Of a DNA stretch of 64,000 bases, positions 56,316 to 64,000 are shown one piece after another (the stretch's first letter is position 1; every line of letters starts with the position of its first letter). Location of the stretch: the NCBI RefSeq assembly GCF_030547005.1, contig NZ_JAUOPN010000011.1, positions 62,001 through 126,000 on the forward strand, written 5' to 3'. Made by a program: the position numbers and the translations under genes. The notes under the pieces were generated by a model, which made no database searches, was not told the origin of the DNA, and saw only the letters and a list, made by a program, of their open reading frames with translations. Source of the DNA: Maribacter sp. 1_MG-2023 (GTDB taxonomy: Bacteria; Bacteroidota; Bacteroidia; Flavobacteriales; Flavobacteriaceae).

Positions 56316-56354
56316 CAACAATGTGTTGAGAGACATATTTTTTGATAACCAATT

Positions 56355-56429
56355 CGGGGTGTAGCGTAGCCCGGTTATCGCGCCTCGTTTGGGACGAGGA
56401 GGTCGCAGGTTCGAATCCTGCCACCCCGA
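56355..56429 (+). tRNA. tRNA-Pro (TGG)
   Basis: 75 nt. Acceptor CGGGGTG/CACCCCG with discriminator A; anticodon stem CTCGT/ACGAG with loop carrying TGG; T-arm GCAGGTTCGAATCCTGC. CCA is not encoded. An integrase remnant begins 216 bp downstream, so this tRNA may be the original integration site of a mobile element. Confidence 0.97.
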
Positions 56430-56452
56430 CAAACCTAGTTTCAGGTTTATAC

Positions 56453-56487
56453 AAAACACTGTTAATCGCATGATTTTCAGTGTTTTT
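56453..56487 (+). terminator. Possible terminator of the tRNA operon
   Basis: AAAACACTG / CAGTGTTTT, 9-bp stem with a 16-nt loop, then T's. Confidence 0.5.
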
Positions 56488-56495
56488 CATTTTAT

Positions 56496-56533
56496 ATGAT
56501 ATCATTTGAATTCAAATAAAATCAAATAAAAGG
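56496..56533. other. Overlapping palindromes and direct repeat before the integrase remnant
   Basis: Perfect palindromes ATGATATCAT (56496-56505) and ATTTGAATTCAAAT (56504-56517) overlap by two bases and run into a doubled CAAATAAAA. Placed between tRNA-Pro and the integrase fragment, they could be remnants of integrase or excisionase binding sites; no proof. Confidence 0.35.
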
Positions 56534-56645
56534 TGTGCAATTCGGTGAACAGGTGTTCTAAAGAAATGTCGTAATTTTAAAGAGCTTTTAAGAACAATTT
56601 GACTTTTGTCTTTGCAAAACATTTGTTTAACTAAAGTCAATAAAA

Positions 56646-57146
56646 ATGCAGACAAACAGCACATTTTCTATTATTTTCTTCACCAGAAAATCTCGCACTA
56701 ACCCAAGTAAGTTATTAATTTACGCACGCATCACAGTTAATGGCAATCGCACAGAAATCAGCCTAAAAAGGTGTGTAAATGTTCAGGAATGGAATTCTTT
56801 CAAGAATAGGGGAAGAGGAAGCTCTTCAAAAATTCAAATTTTAAATAGATATTTAGACTATGTATATGGCAAACTACTAGATTGTCATAAACAATTGTTA
56901 GAAGAGTTTAAAATAGTATCAAGCCACTCTATTAAAGCACGTTACTTAGGCGAAGATGACCATCAGAAAACATTGAAAGAGTTAATAGCCTATCATAATA
57001 CCAATATGGATTCTGTATTGAAACCAGGTACAATGAAAAATTACTATACCACCGAAAAGTATTTGAATAGGTTTTTATCAGAAAAATTAAAGACCAATGA
57101 TATTTACCTCAAACAATTGAATTATCGTTTTATCACAGCTTTGTAG
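56646..57146 (+). pseudogene. Truncated tyrosine-type site-specific integrase
   Basis: 166 residues where about 400 are expected. Residues 1-95 are the N-terminal arm-binding domain of Bacteroidota integrases (FFTRKSRTNPSKLLIYARITVNGNRTEISL); about 100-160 are the start of the SAM-like core-binding domain (LKELIAYHNTNMDSVLKPGTMKNYYTT, NRFLSEKL.TNDIYLKQLNYRFI). The catalytic domain with the R-H-R-Y residues is absent: the frame ends at a stop just where an opposite-strand patatin fragment also ends. Not functional. Confidence 0.85.
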
Positions 57147-57371
57147 CTATGTAGGTATAACGCCAACCACACTTCCCATACTTGTTCCAACTATAATGTC
57201 TGGAACAATATGTAGAGAATCCAAAGCCTGCAGAACAGGAATATGTGCCACTCCCTTTGCCCCACCTCCACTTAAAACGAGTGCTATTTTAGGCTTCTTG
57301 TTTTGTGCGATTAAAATTGAGGTCACACCAAGATTTATTACTAATAAAATTAAAGTGATAATTTTTTTCAT
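57147..57371 (-). pseudogene. Truncated patatin-like phospholipase
   Basis: 74 residues of a protein normally several hundred long. Signal peptide (LILLVINLGVTSILIAQ), then LSGGGAKGVAHIPVLQAL, the oxyanion glycine motif, and GTSMGSVVG, the GxSxG nucleophile motif, after which it runs into VIPT and a stop. The catalytic Asp and the usual C-terminal barrel domain are missing. It lies downstream of the BamA-type barrels on the same strand. Confidence 0.85.
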
Positions 57372-57471
57372 ACACGCTTAATAACTTTGAATTGCGTGAG
57401 AATTAGCCTAGATTGTATTCAAAAGCATAAAAATGACTTTTTTTTCACATAGTTAAATTCCCTATCCTAAC

Positions 57472-58623
57472 TTACCAAGATGTCCCAAAGACAATATAGA
57501 AGGCAAAATCTTTACCATTCCCCCATGCAAAGTCAGTTCCCATATTGACACCTAATTGTCTTGCTAATCTATAGCGAAATCCTGTTCCTATATTGTAAAC
57601 CCAGTCTTCAGAACCAAAGGCGTTAAAATCCGAAAAAGCCTTACCTGTCCCACCAAAAGCGGTAAGCCACCATCTGTTGTATATATTGTAACTCCATTCT
57701 GTTTCTGTTACTAAAGTGGTGTCATTTTGATATCTCATGGAGGCTATTCCTCGCAAATCTATAAATGGGTAAGCGTAGAAAGGCGCATCACCAAACAAAA
57801 AACTACCCTGAAAACGATATTTGGAATGTAATTTATCCGTTAAGGGTAAATACCAGAAAAAATCAGTAGTCATAGTACTGAAATTATCATCTGAACCTAA
57901 CCATGTAGCACTATAATTTAGACCTATTTCTGCCATAATTCCTTTTGTTGGGGTAAAAGTATTATTACGACTATCATAGGTAGCTATAGGCTTTATGGAG
58001 CTAATTATAGAGTTAGTGTTTAGTCTTTCTAAAATTAAATTTAGCAATGGTCTATTTGGTATCTCTTCAAACGAAACCGCCGAATTTAAATAGGTATAGG
58101 CACCTCCTACATATAATTTCGAGTTGCCAATTCTCACTTGGGCTTTTTGATAAAAAAGCCAGGAGTCTAAATTAATACCGATAGGGTTTTTGGCTAAAAT
58201 TTCACTATTATTCCCGTAGTAATTGATTTTAAGATTTGGTTTTATAACTGCTGTTAAAGTGCGGACCCTATTTTCTCCAAAGGTATGTGCATGAAAGGCA
58301 CCGGCCCCCCATGTTTTATTCTCCGTATATAGTCCAACCACTCCTGAAACATCGGGTGCCACATAGGTTTTATATTTTTTTTTGCGTTTATGAAAATACA
58401 GTACAGCTAAACCTGCACCATACCCCACAGCAGGTTCGGTAATAGGAATAATTATCGGTAGAACCCCATTATGCTCTAAAAGAAAAGAACTCACGTCAAA
58501 AGCTCCATCCACTGGGTCACGGAAGCTTATTTTTTTTTTGGTTGGTATGGTGTCCTGTTGCCCGCTAATTATATGAGAGCAGAACAACAAACAATTCCAC
58601 ATTAAAATTATACTAAGTTTCAT
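57472..58623 (-). CDS. BamA/TamA-type outer-membrane barrel protein
   Basis: 383 residues. Signal peptide about 1-21 (ILMWNCLLFCSHIISG), a short periplasmic segment and a 16-strand-type surface-antigen barrel without POTRA domains: EPAVGYGAGLAVLYFHKRKK, ..TPTKGIMAEIGLNYSATWLGSD, YPFIDLRGIASMRYQ, and a complete C-terminal strand FAFYIVFGTSW. It is paralogous to the next gene upstream (both have a WxGSDD-F segment). Substrate unknown. The gene appears intact though it lies in a decayed region. Confidence 0.8.
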   Translation of the reverse strand: MKLSIILMWNCLLFCSHIISGQQDTIPTKKKISFRDPVDGAFDVSSFLLEHNGVLPIIIPITEPAVGYGAGLAVLYFHKRKKKYKTYVAPDVSGVVGLYTENKTWGAGAFHAHTFGENRVRTLTAVIKPNLKINYYGNNSEILAKNPIGINLDSWLFYQKAQVRIGNSKLYVGGAYTYLNSAVSFEEIPNRPLLNLILERLNTNSIISSIKPIATYDSRNNTFTPTKGIMAEIGLNYSATWLGSDDNFSTMTTDFFWYLPLTDKLHSKYRFQGSFLFGDAPFYAYPFIDLRGIASMRYQNDTTLVTETEWSYNIYNRWWLTAFGGTGKAFSDFNAFGSEDWVYNIGTGFRYRLARQLGVNMGTDFAWGNGKDFAFYIVFGTSW

Positions 58624-58648
58624 ACCTCAATTCTATTTATTGTTACAA

Positions 58649-59749
58649 TTACCTTCCAAAAGATTCACCAATTCTAAAATAGACTCCCCAATCGTCTTTT
58701 CCAAGGGCGGCATCTAGTCCAATATTAATGCGCATTTTTTCTATAGCCATTTATCTTATTCCAAGACCTCCACCTGGTAAAAATGGAGCTCTGTTAAGAT
58801 CCGAAAGTGTCTCAACAGCAGTAGCCATACCAAAAAATCCTACCATACCAAATTTATTTTTAAAACGATGGCGATATTCTGCTTGCAACGCATAGACTTG
58901 ATTGTCTCGGTAACGCCCTTCTGTATAGCCTCTAATGTCATCCTGGCCTACTACATTCTGTCCTTGAAAAGGCACATCTCCTGTTGCTATTGCGGTATGA
59001 AATCTGGTGGCAATAATATCTCTAGATGATTTAATAGGAATAAAGTGATTATAAGTGAAATTATAAGATTCAAATTTGTCATCACTGCCAATCCAATCGC
59101 GATAAAAATTATTTCTAAAAGTTATATTATATCCGCTATAGGGATTTATTTGATTATCGCGCTTACCATAATTAAGAGTATATCCAGCAGAGTTCATACT
59201 TCTCTGGTTTGTTAATAAACTGGGTGGAATAAATTCAGGAAGGTCAAAAACGGTTTTAGAATTAGAATAAATACCTAATAACCCAAAATAGAGTTTCCCT
59301 ATTATTTTGCGCTCTACTTTAAGCATAGCAAAATTAGCTTGGGTGTTGTAGCCAATAAAACCACCAGTTCCAAAAACTGGGATTTCTTGAAAGTATTGGT
59401 AATTGATATTGCCAGATCCTACTGCTGCAAGAATTCTCCAACGGTCTTTATTGATATATAAGCGCTGAAATAACGTCCCAAACCAGTTGCCATTAGTTGT
59501 ATACATGGCAAAAATACCAGAAGAAGATACTGGCGATATGCTGTCTTTTTTACTTATTTTATAAAAAGCCTGTCCCATTGCTCCTAGACTAAATCCGGTA
59601 GCATTACTATAATTAACCACAGGAACACCCGCAAAATTTACTTTTTTCTGGGGTTTTGATTCTTCCTGGGCATTGCTGAAGGAACCAATCAAACCTAGAA
59701 AAAGCAGGACAAAAATATTATAAATGGAATGCAAGTGCTGTTTCAACAT
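58649..59749 (-). pseudogene. BamA/TamA-type barrel interrupted by an in-frame stop
   Basis: The main open frame (58751-59749, 332 residues) has a signal peptide (LFLGLIGSFSNAQ) and barrel strands such as NPYSGYNITFRNNFYRDWIG and GQDDIRGYTEGRYRDNQVYA, and stops at GGGLGIR with TAA (58751-58753). The same frame then continues for 33 more codons to a TAA at 58649-58651, reading KMRINIGLDAALGKDD and ending FRIGESFGR, which is exactly the final strand pair expected of such a barrel. A Tyr codon (TAT/TAC) changed to TAA would explain this. The truncated product lacks the C-terminal beta-signal. Confidence 0.82.
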
Positions 59750-60002
59750 TTGATATCTTAAAATGTTTTAAAAAAATTAAATCTTTTATGTCGTATTGGT
59801 TTTATCAATGCTAACACCATAACTTAAATTTAAGGATTGTCTTGCGACTATAGCCCAAGCCTATATAGTTGTGAACTATACATCTGCTTAAAAATTTATA
59901 AAACCCCCAAATATTGCACTTCGTTTTTAATGTTCTACGGGTAGAAGCTAATTAAAAAAAAGAATGGTCGTAATTCCTATTACAGGCAGATATAGTTTGT
60001 TT

Positions 60003-61043
60003 TTATAATGTCAATCCACTAAGCCAATTTTTTCCTTTAAATCCAAAACGATAGCCTAGACCAAAAACTAATTGACTTCTACTTCCAAAACTGTAAATAC
60101 TGGTTAACGTATAACGTTTGTTATATTGAAAATTAATACCAACATTCATACTCCAAGGCGATATAAATCTTTTATTAAACTTATAATAAAGATTCGTTGA
60201 CTCTCCGCTAGAGAGATAATCGGAAAGCCCGCTGTATAGGGGATCCAAAACTTCTTGTTCCCTATCGGTCAGATCATCATACCAGCCATTTAATTGGCCA
60301 AGAGCCTTTTCCTTATCGGAAGAACTGATCAATTCTAATTTACCACTGCCCTCGCTATTAATGCCTAAATATTGTGCTCCTACTAGCAGTGCCAAGTTTC
60401 TTTCGGGTTTTCTAAAATGGAACAAATATCCTGTTCTAGCATTAAAAACAAGTGATCTGTTGGCCTGATCCAAGTTTTTCATTTTAGTCCATACCATGGT
60501 AAAATCGGTTGATACTATCATTGGACCAACGGCACCTGCCAAAACGGTCCCCCAACCATAGGCCTGACCAGTATTTCTTTTGGTGTTGAATTCCAATTCT
60601 AAAGGAAGGCCCAGTTTTACAGTAGTTTTTGCGTTTACGCTTCCTGCTATGCCATACACATTTAAAAAAGGTAATAACCAAAAATCGTAACGTGCCGTAT
60701 AAGCGTTTACGTCTGAACTAATACTTCTAAAACGTGCAATACCATCAATGGGAATAAGCCCATCTTCTTCAAAACCAACAAAGGCATCACTTAATAGGAG
60801 ATCTTGTTTAGAAAAGGCATAGTTAAATGAAATCCCGTTAGGATAAGGAATATCAAAGCCCAATTCTCTTATTTTTTTGCCCATGATGGGCAAATGCCAT
60901 TCATAGGGTGTTCGCTTTAAACTATCTGTATAGGCTTCCATCCTATCAGAAATAGAGAGATTAGTCACCTGCCCGTAAAGCATCGTTGTGGACACTAGTA
61001 GAAATAGAGAACTGATTATAAATTTATGAATGTTTTTAGTCAT
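60003..61043 (-). CDS. Outer-membrane barrel-like protein of unknown family
   Basis: 346 residues with a signal peptide ending near MLYGQ (residue 25) and long alternating hydrophobic/polar strands; features such as LPFLNVYGIAGSVNAKTTV, GWGTVLAGAVGPMIVSTDF and the C-terminal LVFGLGYRFGFKG fit a beta-barrel. A helical insert at about 238-275 (EKALGQLNGWYDDLTDREQE) is unusual for a barrel and may be an external or periplasmic loop. Its start overlaps the end of the repeat lipoprotein gene by 8 bp, so the two are coupled. I do not recognise the family. Confidence 0.72.
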   Translation of the reverse strand: MTKNIHKFIISSLFLLVSTTMLYGQVTNLSISDRMEAYTDSLKRTPYEWHLPIMGKKIRELGFDIPYPNGISFNYAFSKQDLLLSDAFVGFEEDGLIPIDGIARFRSISSDVNAYTARYDFWLLPFLNVYGIAGSVNAKTTVKLGLPLELEFNTKRNTGQAYGWGTVLAGAVGPMIVSTDFTMVWTKMKNLDQANRSLVFNARTGYLFHFRKPERNLALLVGAQYLGINSEGSGKLELISSSDKEKALGQLNGWYDDLTDREQEVLDPLYSGLSDYLSSGESTNLYYKFNKRFISPWSMNVGINFQYNKRYTLTSIYSFGSRSQLVFGLGYRFGFKGKNWLSGLTL

Positions 61044-62982
61044 GGCTCAATATTATTGATATTTCTTCAAAATTGTTCGCAATTAATACATTATCCCAAG
61101 AAGACTTATAAATCAAAAAGGAGATGATGGCTGATACCCGTTCTTCGGTAATTACATCCTCAAAGACACCAGCGTCAACTATGGCATTGATAAGATTTTG
61201 CGCTACTTCTTCAACATTAGTATCCTGAATAGATTGGAGTATGGGTAAAATAGCTTGCGCAATAGCTTCTTCAGTAACATTTTCTTTAATGATATCTAGA
61301 TTAACAATTAGCTCTGCCAAATAACTAGCAACTACCTCTGCATTGTTAAGAATGATTTCTTCTAACAAAGGAGTAATTAGATTCTGAATTGCTTCCGGAG
61401 TGACATTATCAGAAATAAAATTATTTAACGCTATAGCAATACTTAATGCCGTAGCCTCGGGGTCTAAATTATCTAGAATTGGACTTAATAGATCTCTAAT
61501 TTGCTCATAAAGCACTTGCGAAATATCACCTTCAAGACTTAAAAGCCATTGGGTGAGGGTAGTACCAGCTGTTTCAGGGTTTATAGTCTGTAAAAATTGA
61601 AGTGCTGCAATAAATGTGTTATTAAGATTCTGCGTGTTTAAAAATTGACTTATAATTAGATTGGCAACATCGTCTGCCGCTTGATCTGGACCGGTAATGG
61701 CTATAACAGGTTTAATTGCAATATAGGCCAACCTAATGGTATTTTGCATACTAACATAGTCTGGTTCTATATTGAGATCTGGAAATTCTGCATTAAGAGT
61801 ATTTACCAAGTTTTCTATAGCATCTGTCGTCTGGGTTGCCAGTGCTCCCATTTGCAAAATAGACGTGTCATCTATGAGCTCTGTAAATGGCAAAATTAAG
61901 TTGGAAATACTCTCTTCATTGACAAATAAGTCTTCTATCACTGTGGTCAGGACACCTGCTATCTCAGCTATTTGTGCCTCATCTAATTCTGTAAATTGTG
62001 TCCACGCATTTACTAATATGGGTTGTATATTATCCTCATTAAATACGTCAAAAAACAAATCTACCACCAAGGTGGCTATTGCTTCGGAAACTTGGTCAGA
62101 ATTTGTTGCAATTTGCTCAATGTACGGTAATATTAGATTGTTGATCTGCTCTTCAGAAAGTTGTTCATTTATACTATCTACAACGGCTGTTGCAATAGCT
62201 TCAGATACTGCCTGAATATCTATATTGGTGATCCCTTCGAGTTGATTCAGAATTAAAATAGTTAATTCTTGTTGCCAATCAACTTGCTCTAGTGCTTCTC
62301 TAATATCGGCAGCCAACAAAGCAGCTAGTTGATCAGGATCAATGTCATTTATAAACTCTAATTGCCCCGATATGGCATCCACAACAACATCGTTAATCAA
62401 ATTTTGTAGCGCTTCATTGTTGAATAGTAGACCTGCAATTAGATCCCCAATTTTATTAGGTTTTTGGTTAGCAACTTGATCAAGAAGTTTCTCATTTATT
62501 TTTCTAATAACACTTTCAGCCGTTTCCGCAGTTGCAATTAAAGACAACTCTTTAGTATTATTATCATAAATATAATTATAATTCAAACTCTGTTCTGAGG
62601 AGATCCTAATTGTTCTTTCATTAAACACAAAGTAAGTGCCTATTTGTTCCTCTAATAAAAGATCAATTTGGCCATTTCTAGTTATAATAGTTCTATCGTC
62701 CTTAAATTCTACTTCGTATTCCCGCATGTCCGAAGCATCTAAGACCATATCATCTAGATCGTAAATACCTGCACCCAACATGGTATTCGTTGCATTGAAA
62801 AATAGGGGTGGAGGAATATCTTCATTCTTTACCTCGATTTTAAGTTGTTCAAGATTCCATGTGTTTGTCGTCAATATCTCGTTGGTGTCATCGACCGCTT
62901 TTATAACGCTATCTTCGGGTTTTTCGCAAGAAAACAATATCCCTAGCGCTATGAGTCCTAAACATATATTTGTATTTTTCAT
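61036..62982 (-). CDS. Acidic helical-repeat lipoprotein of unknown function
   Basis: 648 residues. Lipoprotein signal ending at Cys19 (LGILFSC) followed by EKPED. Residues about 35-150 are beta-rich and lipocalin-like in pattern (TWNLEQLKIEV, EYEVEFKDDRTI). The remainder is a run of amphipathic helices with units of about 40 residues: clearest at about 257-372 and 509-630, each with (A)xxIAxxxVDxxF, an E-rich turn EExI and xxLILPxxEx(I). Hardly any Lys/Arg in the repeats; strongly acidic. No known family recognised. Coupled to the downstream barrel gene. Confidence 0.78.
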   Translation of the reverse strand: MKNTNICLGLIALGILFSCEKPEDSVIKAVDDTNEILTTNTWNLEQLKIEVKNEDIPPPLFFNATNTMLGAGIYDLDDMVLDASDMREYEVEFKDDRTIITRNGQIDLLLEEQIGTYFVFNERTIRISSEQSLNYNYIYDNNTKELSLIATAETAESVIRKINEKLLDQVANQKPNKIGDLIAGLLFNNEALQNLINDVVVDAISGQLEFINDIDPDQLAALLAADIREALEQVDWQQELTILILNQLEGITNIDIQAVSEAIATAVVDSINEQLSEEQINNLILPYIEQIATNSDQVSEAIATLVVDLFFDVFNEDNIQPILVNAWTQFTELDEAQIAEIAGVLTTVIEDLFVNEESISNLILPFTELIDDTSILQMGALATQTTDAIENLVNTLNAEFPDLNIEPDYVSMQNTIRLAYIAIKPVIAITGPDQAADDVANLIISQFLNTQNLNNTFIAALQFLQTINPETAGTTLTQWLLSLEGDISQVLYEQIRDLLSPILDNLDPEATALSIAIALNNFISDNVTPEAIQNLITPLLEEIILNNAEVVASYLAELIVNLDIIKENVTEEAIAQAILPILQSIQDTNVEEVAQNLINAIVDAGVFEDVITEERVSAIISFLIYKSSWDNVLIANNFEEISIILSHD

Positions 62983-63000
62983 TCTTCTTTTAATACATTA

Positions 63001-64000
63001 TTAAAACAAATATTTAATCATAAACTGTAATCGGTTTCCAATACCAGAGCTTGCATCTCCATTGACACGTTCTAGCCTCATATACTCAATGCCGACATTT
63101 ACCTTTTTATAAGGTGACCAAATCAAATTGATATGCCCGGAGGAACCACTTTCTATTTTAGTCTCATCTCTAAATTGAGAGGAGTCTAGGGAATAATAAT
63201 TTATATTGAAATTACTAACGAGTTTTGGTGAGATATTTAGTGCAATCCCTGTCCCTAGATTCCATGCTGGCATGGTTTCAAGTTTACCCTCGTTATTAAG
63301 TACGGCTGAGGATTGGGTACCTATAGTAGACACAATCTGACTACCCCACCCTTGGCCATAAGACGCCATCCATCTAAACCAATGTTTCTTGGACCCAAAA
63401 TATTCACGCCCACTAAAGCTAAATCCCCAACCAACAGCTGTGGAATTTGAGATATCTCCCTCGCCATCCCAGCGCAGTTGAAACAAAGATGCCCCAAGAA
63501 ATAAGCGACCACCTGATTTCGTTGATTTCGTTATTTTACCTGCTAAAAGTGGTAGAGCCTGACTCGCTTGCCCCTCAAAATCACGGCCATCAACACCTGG
63601 GAATTCTAACATTTCTAGAGCCAAACCATATTTAAATTTTTCTCCTAACTTATCTTCAAATCTAACTTGTGCTCGGCGCGTGCCGGTAAGTGCATCACCA
63701 GCTGCAAAATCTATTGTCATAGGTATCGCAAATAAATCGGATTGTGTGCCCCATGTCCTCCCTATTAATAGACGTCCTAAGACACCATAAAAATGTCGTA
63801 ACCGCGGACTTTGATTAAAAGCGCCTCTGTCTAAATTATAAAAATCAACCTCAACAAATAGACGTAAAGGCATACCGGATTCTGTAAGACTTCTAAAATC
63901 AACATTAAATCGCGATTCCCGGGCATGCATGTTCATATAACCACTTTGATCTGGTCTGCCATCACCTTCAACAGGCACATTTTGAATCTCATATTGAAAC
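63001..64000 (-). CDS. DcaP-like outer-membrane porin, 5' end outside window
   Basis: At least 332 residues; the frame stays open to base 64000 (reading FQYEIQNVPVEGDG), so the start lies beyond the window and a GTG at 63978 is internal. The pattern HARESRFNVDFRS, LRLFVEVDFYN, LRHFYGVLGRLLIGRTWGTQSDL, PMTIDFAAGDALTGTRRAQVRF and the final FMIKYLF match DcaP-type trimeric porins, which take up negatively charged small molecules or peptides. The stop is 18 bp before the repeat lipoprotein gene, so the three genes may form one operon. Confidence 0.82.
   Translation of the reverse strand, partial: FQYEIQNVPVEGDGRPDQSGYMNMHARESRFNVDFRSLTESGMPLRLFVEVDFYNLDRGAFNQSPRLRHFYGVLGRLLIGRTWGTQSDLFAIPMTIDFAAGDALTGTRRAQVRFEDKLGEKFKYGLALEMLEFPGVDGRDFEGQASQALPLLAGKITKSTKSGGRLFLGASLFQLRWDGEGDISNSTAVGWGFSFSGREYFGSKKHWFRWMASYGQGWGSQIVSTIGTQSSAVLNNEGKLETMPAWNLGTGIALNISPKLVSNFNINYYSLDSSQFRDETKIESGSSGHINLIWSPYKKVNVGIEYMRLERVNGDASSGIGNRLQFMIKYLF

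Noticed and set aside
56194-56505. A 103-residue minus-strand frame reading through the tRNA genes, with GFEPATSSSQTRRDN-type sequence
   Set aside because: It is the antisense of tRNA-Ser and tRNA-Pro; this peptide is a well-known artefact of tRNA genes.
59750-60002. 253-bp gap between the broken barrel gene and the unknown barrel gene
   Set aside because: AT-rich, with no convincing ORF, hairpin terminator or exact promoter match found by eye.
1-64000. CRISPR arrays, intact insertion sequences, phage structural genes or a replication origin
   Set aside because: No regularly spaced short repeats, no transposase frames and no DnaA-box cluster were seen; the only mobile-element trace is the integrase fragment at 56646.

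Overview
The window is AT-rich chromosomal DNA from a member of the Bacteroidota, almost certainly a Flavobacteriaceae bacterium of the Maribacter/Zobellia type; the genus is my guess. Signs of this are DUF4270, DUF3822, DUF4907 and DUF4126 proteins, a zinc-finger-less DnaX, a Thr-type GyrA 'HGDT' motif, many outer-membrane beta-barrels and lipoproteins with an acidic stretch after the lipid cysteine, and promoters that fit the flavobacterial TTTG-N17-21-TAnnTTTG pattern. The first 56 kb is ordinary, tightly packed core genome. The last 7.5 kb, after two tRNA genes, is a decaying accessory region.

Bases 1-9800: the end of cmk, a LysM/BON protein, rpsA with an unusual run of three repeated terminators behind it, a DUF4270 lipoprotein plus outer-membrane barrel pair, and a Kelch lipoprotein / DUF4907 / LytS-type kinase / LytTR regulator cluster. 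Bases 9.9-16.8 kb: pyrR-pyrB, a small protein with rnz, pdxH, then a polyphosphate operon (sixA-like, ppk1, ppx). miaE follows on the other strand.

Bases 17.5-24.3 kb hold a complete six-gene ebo cluster (eboA to eboF) with a TMEM220-like membrane protein behind it. The genes are almost fused (1-7 bp gaps). Ebo clusters are known to help move a metabolite precursor to the periplasm in cyanobacteria; the substrate here is unknown. dnaX (minus strand) meets the cluster tail to tail, and rnpB (RNase P RNA) is divergent from dnaX.

Bases 26.6-34 kb: rsmD, DUF3822 and a membrane-anchored protein on one strand; a RecD-like helicase, DUF4126, kdsB, a HAD hydrolase, a KdnB-like iron alcohol dehydrogenase and an acyltransferase on the other. 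The kdsB/kdnB pairing points to an amino-Kdo type of lipopolysaccharide core sugar. Bases 34-43 kb, minus strand: yebC, a pterin dehydratase, a sugar-nucleotide reductase-like protein, glsA, gcvT and the threonine operon thrA-thrB-thrC. A perfect promoter and a 30-residue threonine-rich leader peptide, not previously listed as a gene, precede thrA.

Bases 43-56 kb: nnrD/E, clpC, gyrA, a TPR protein, an NlpC/P60 protein whose catalytic cysteine is replaced by serine, a thiolase, and a PgpH-type HD membrane protein. tRNA-Ser(GCT) and tRNA-Pro(TGG) follow. Beyond tRNA-Pro are a truncated integrase, a truncated patatin ending at the same junction, two BamA/TamA-type barrels (one cut by an in-frame stop), an unrecognised barrel translationally coupled to a helical-repeat lipoprotein, and the start-less end of a DcaP-like porin running off the window.
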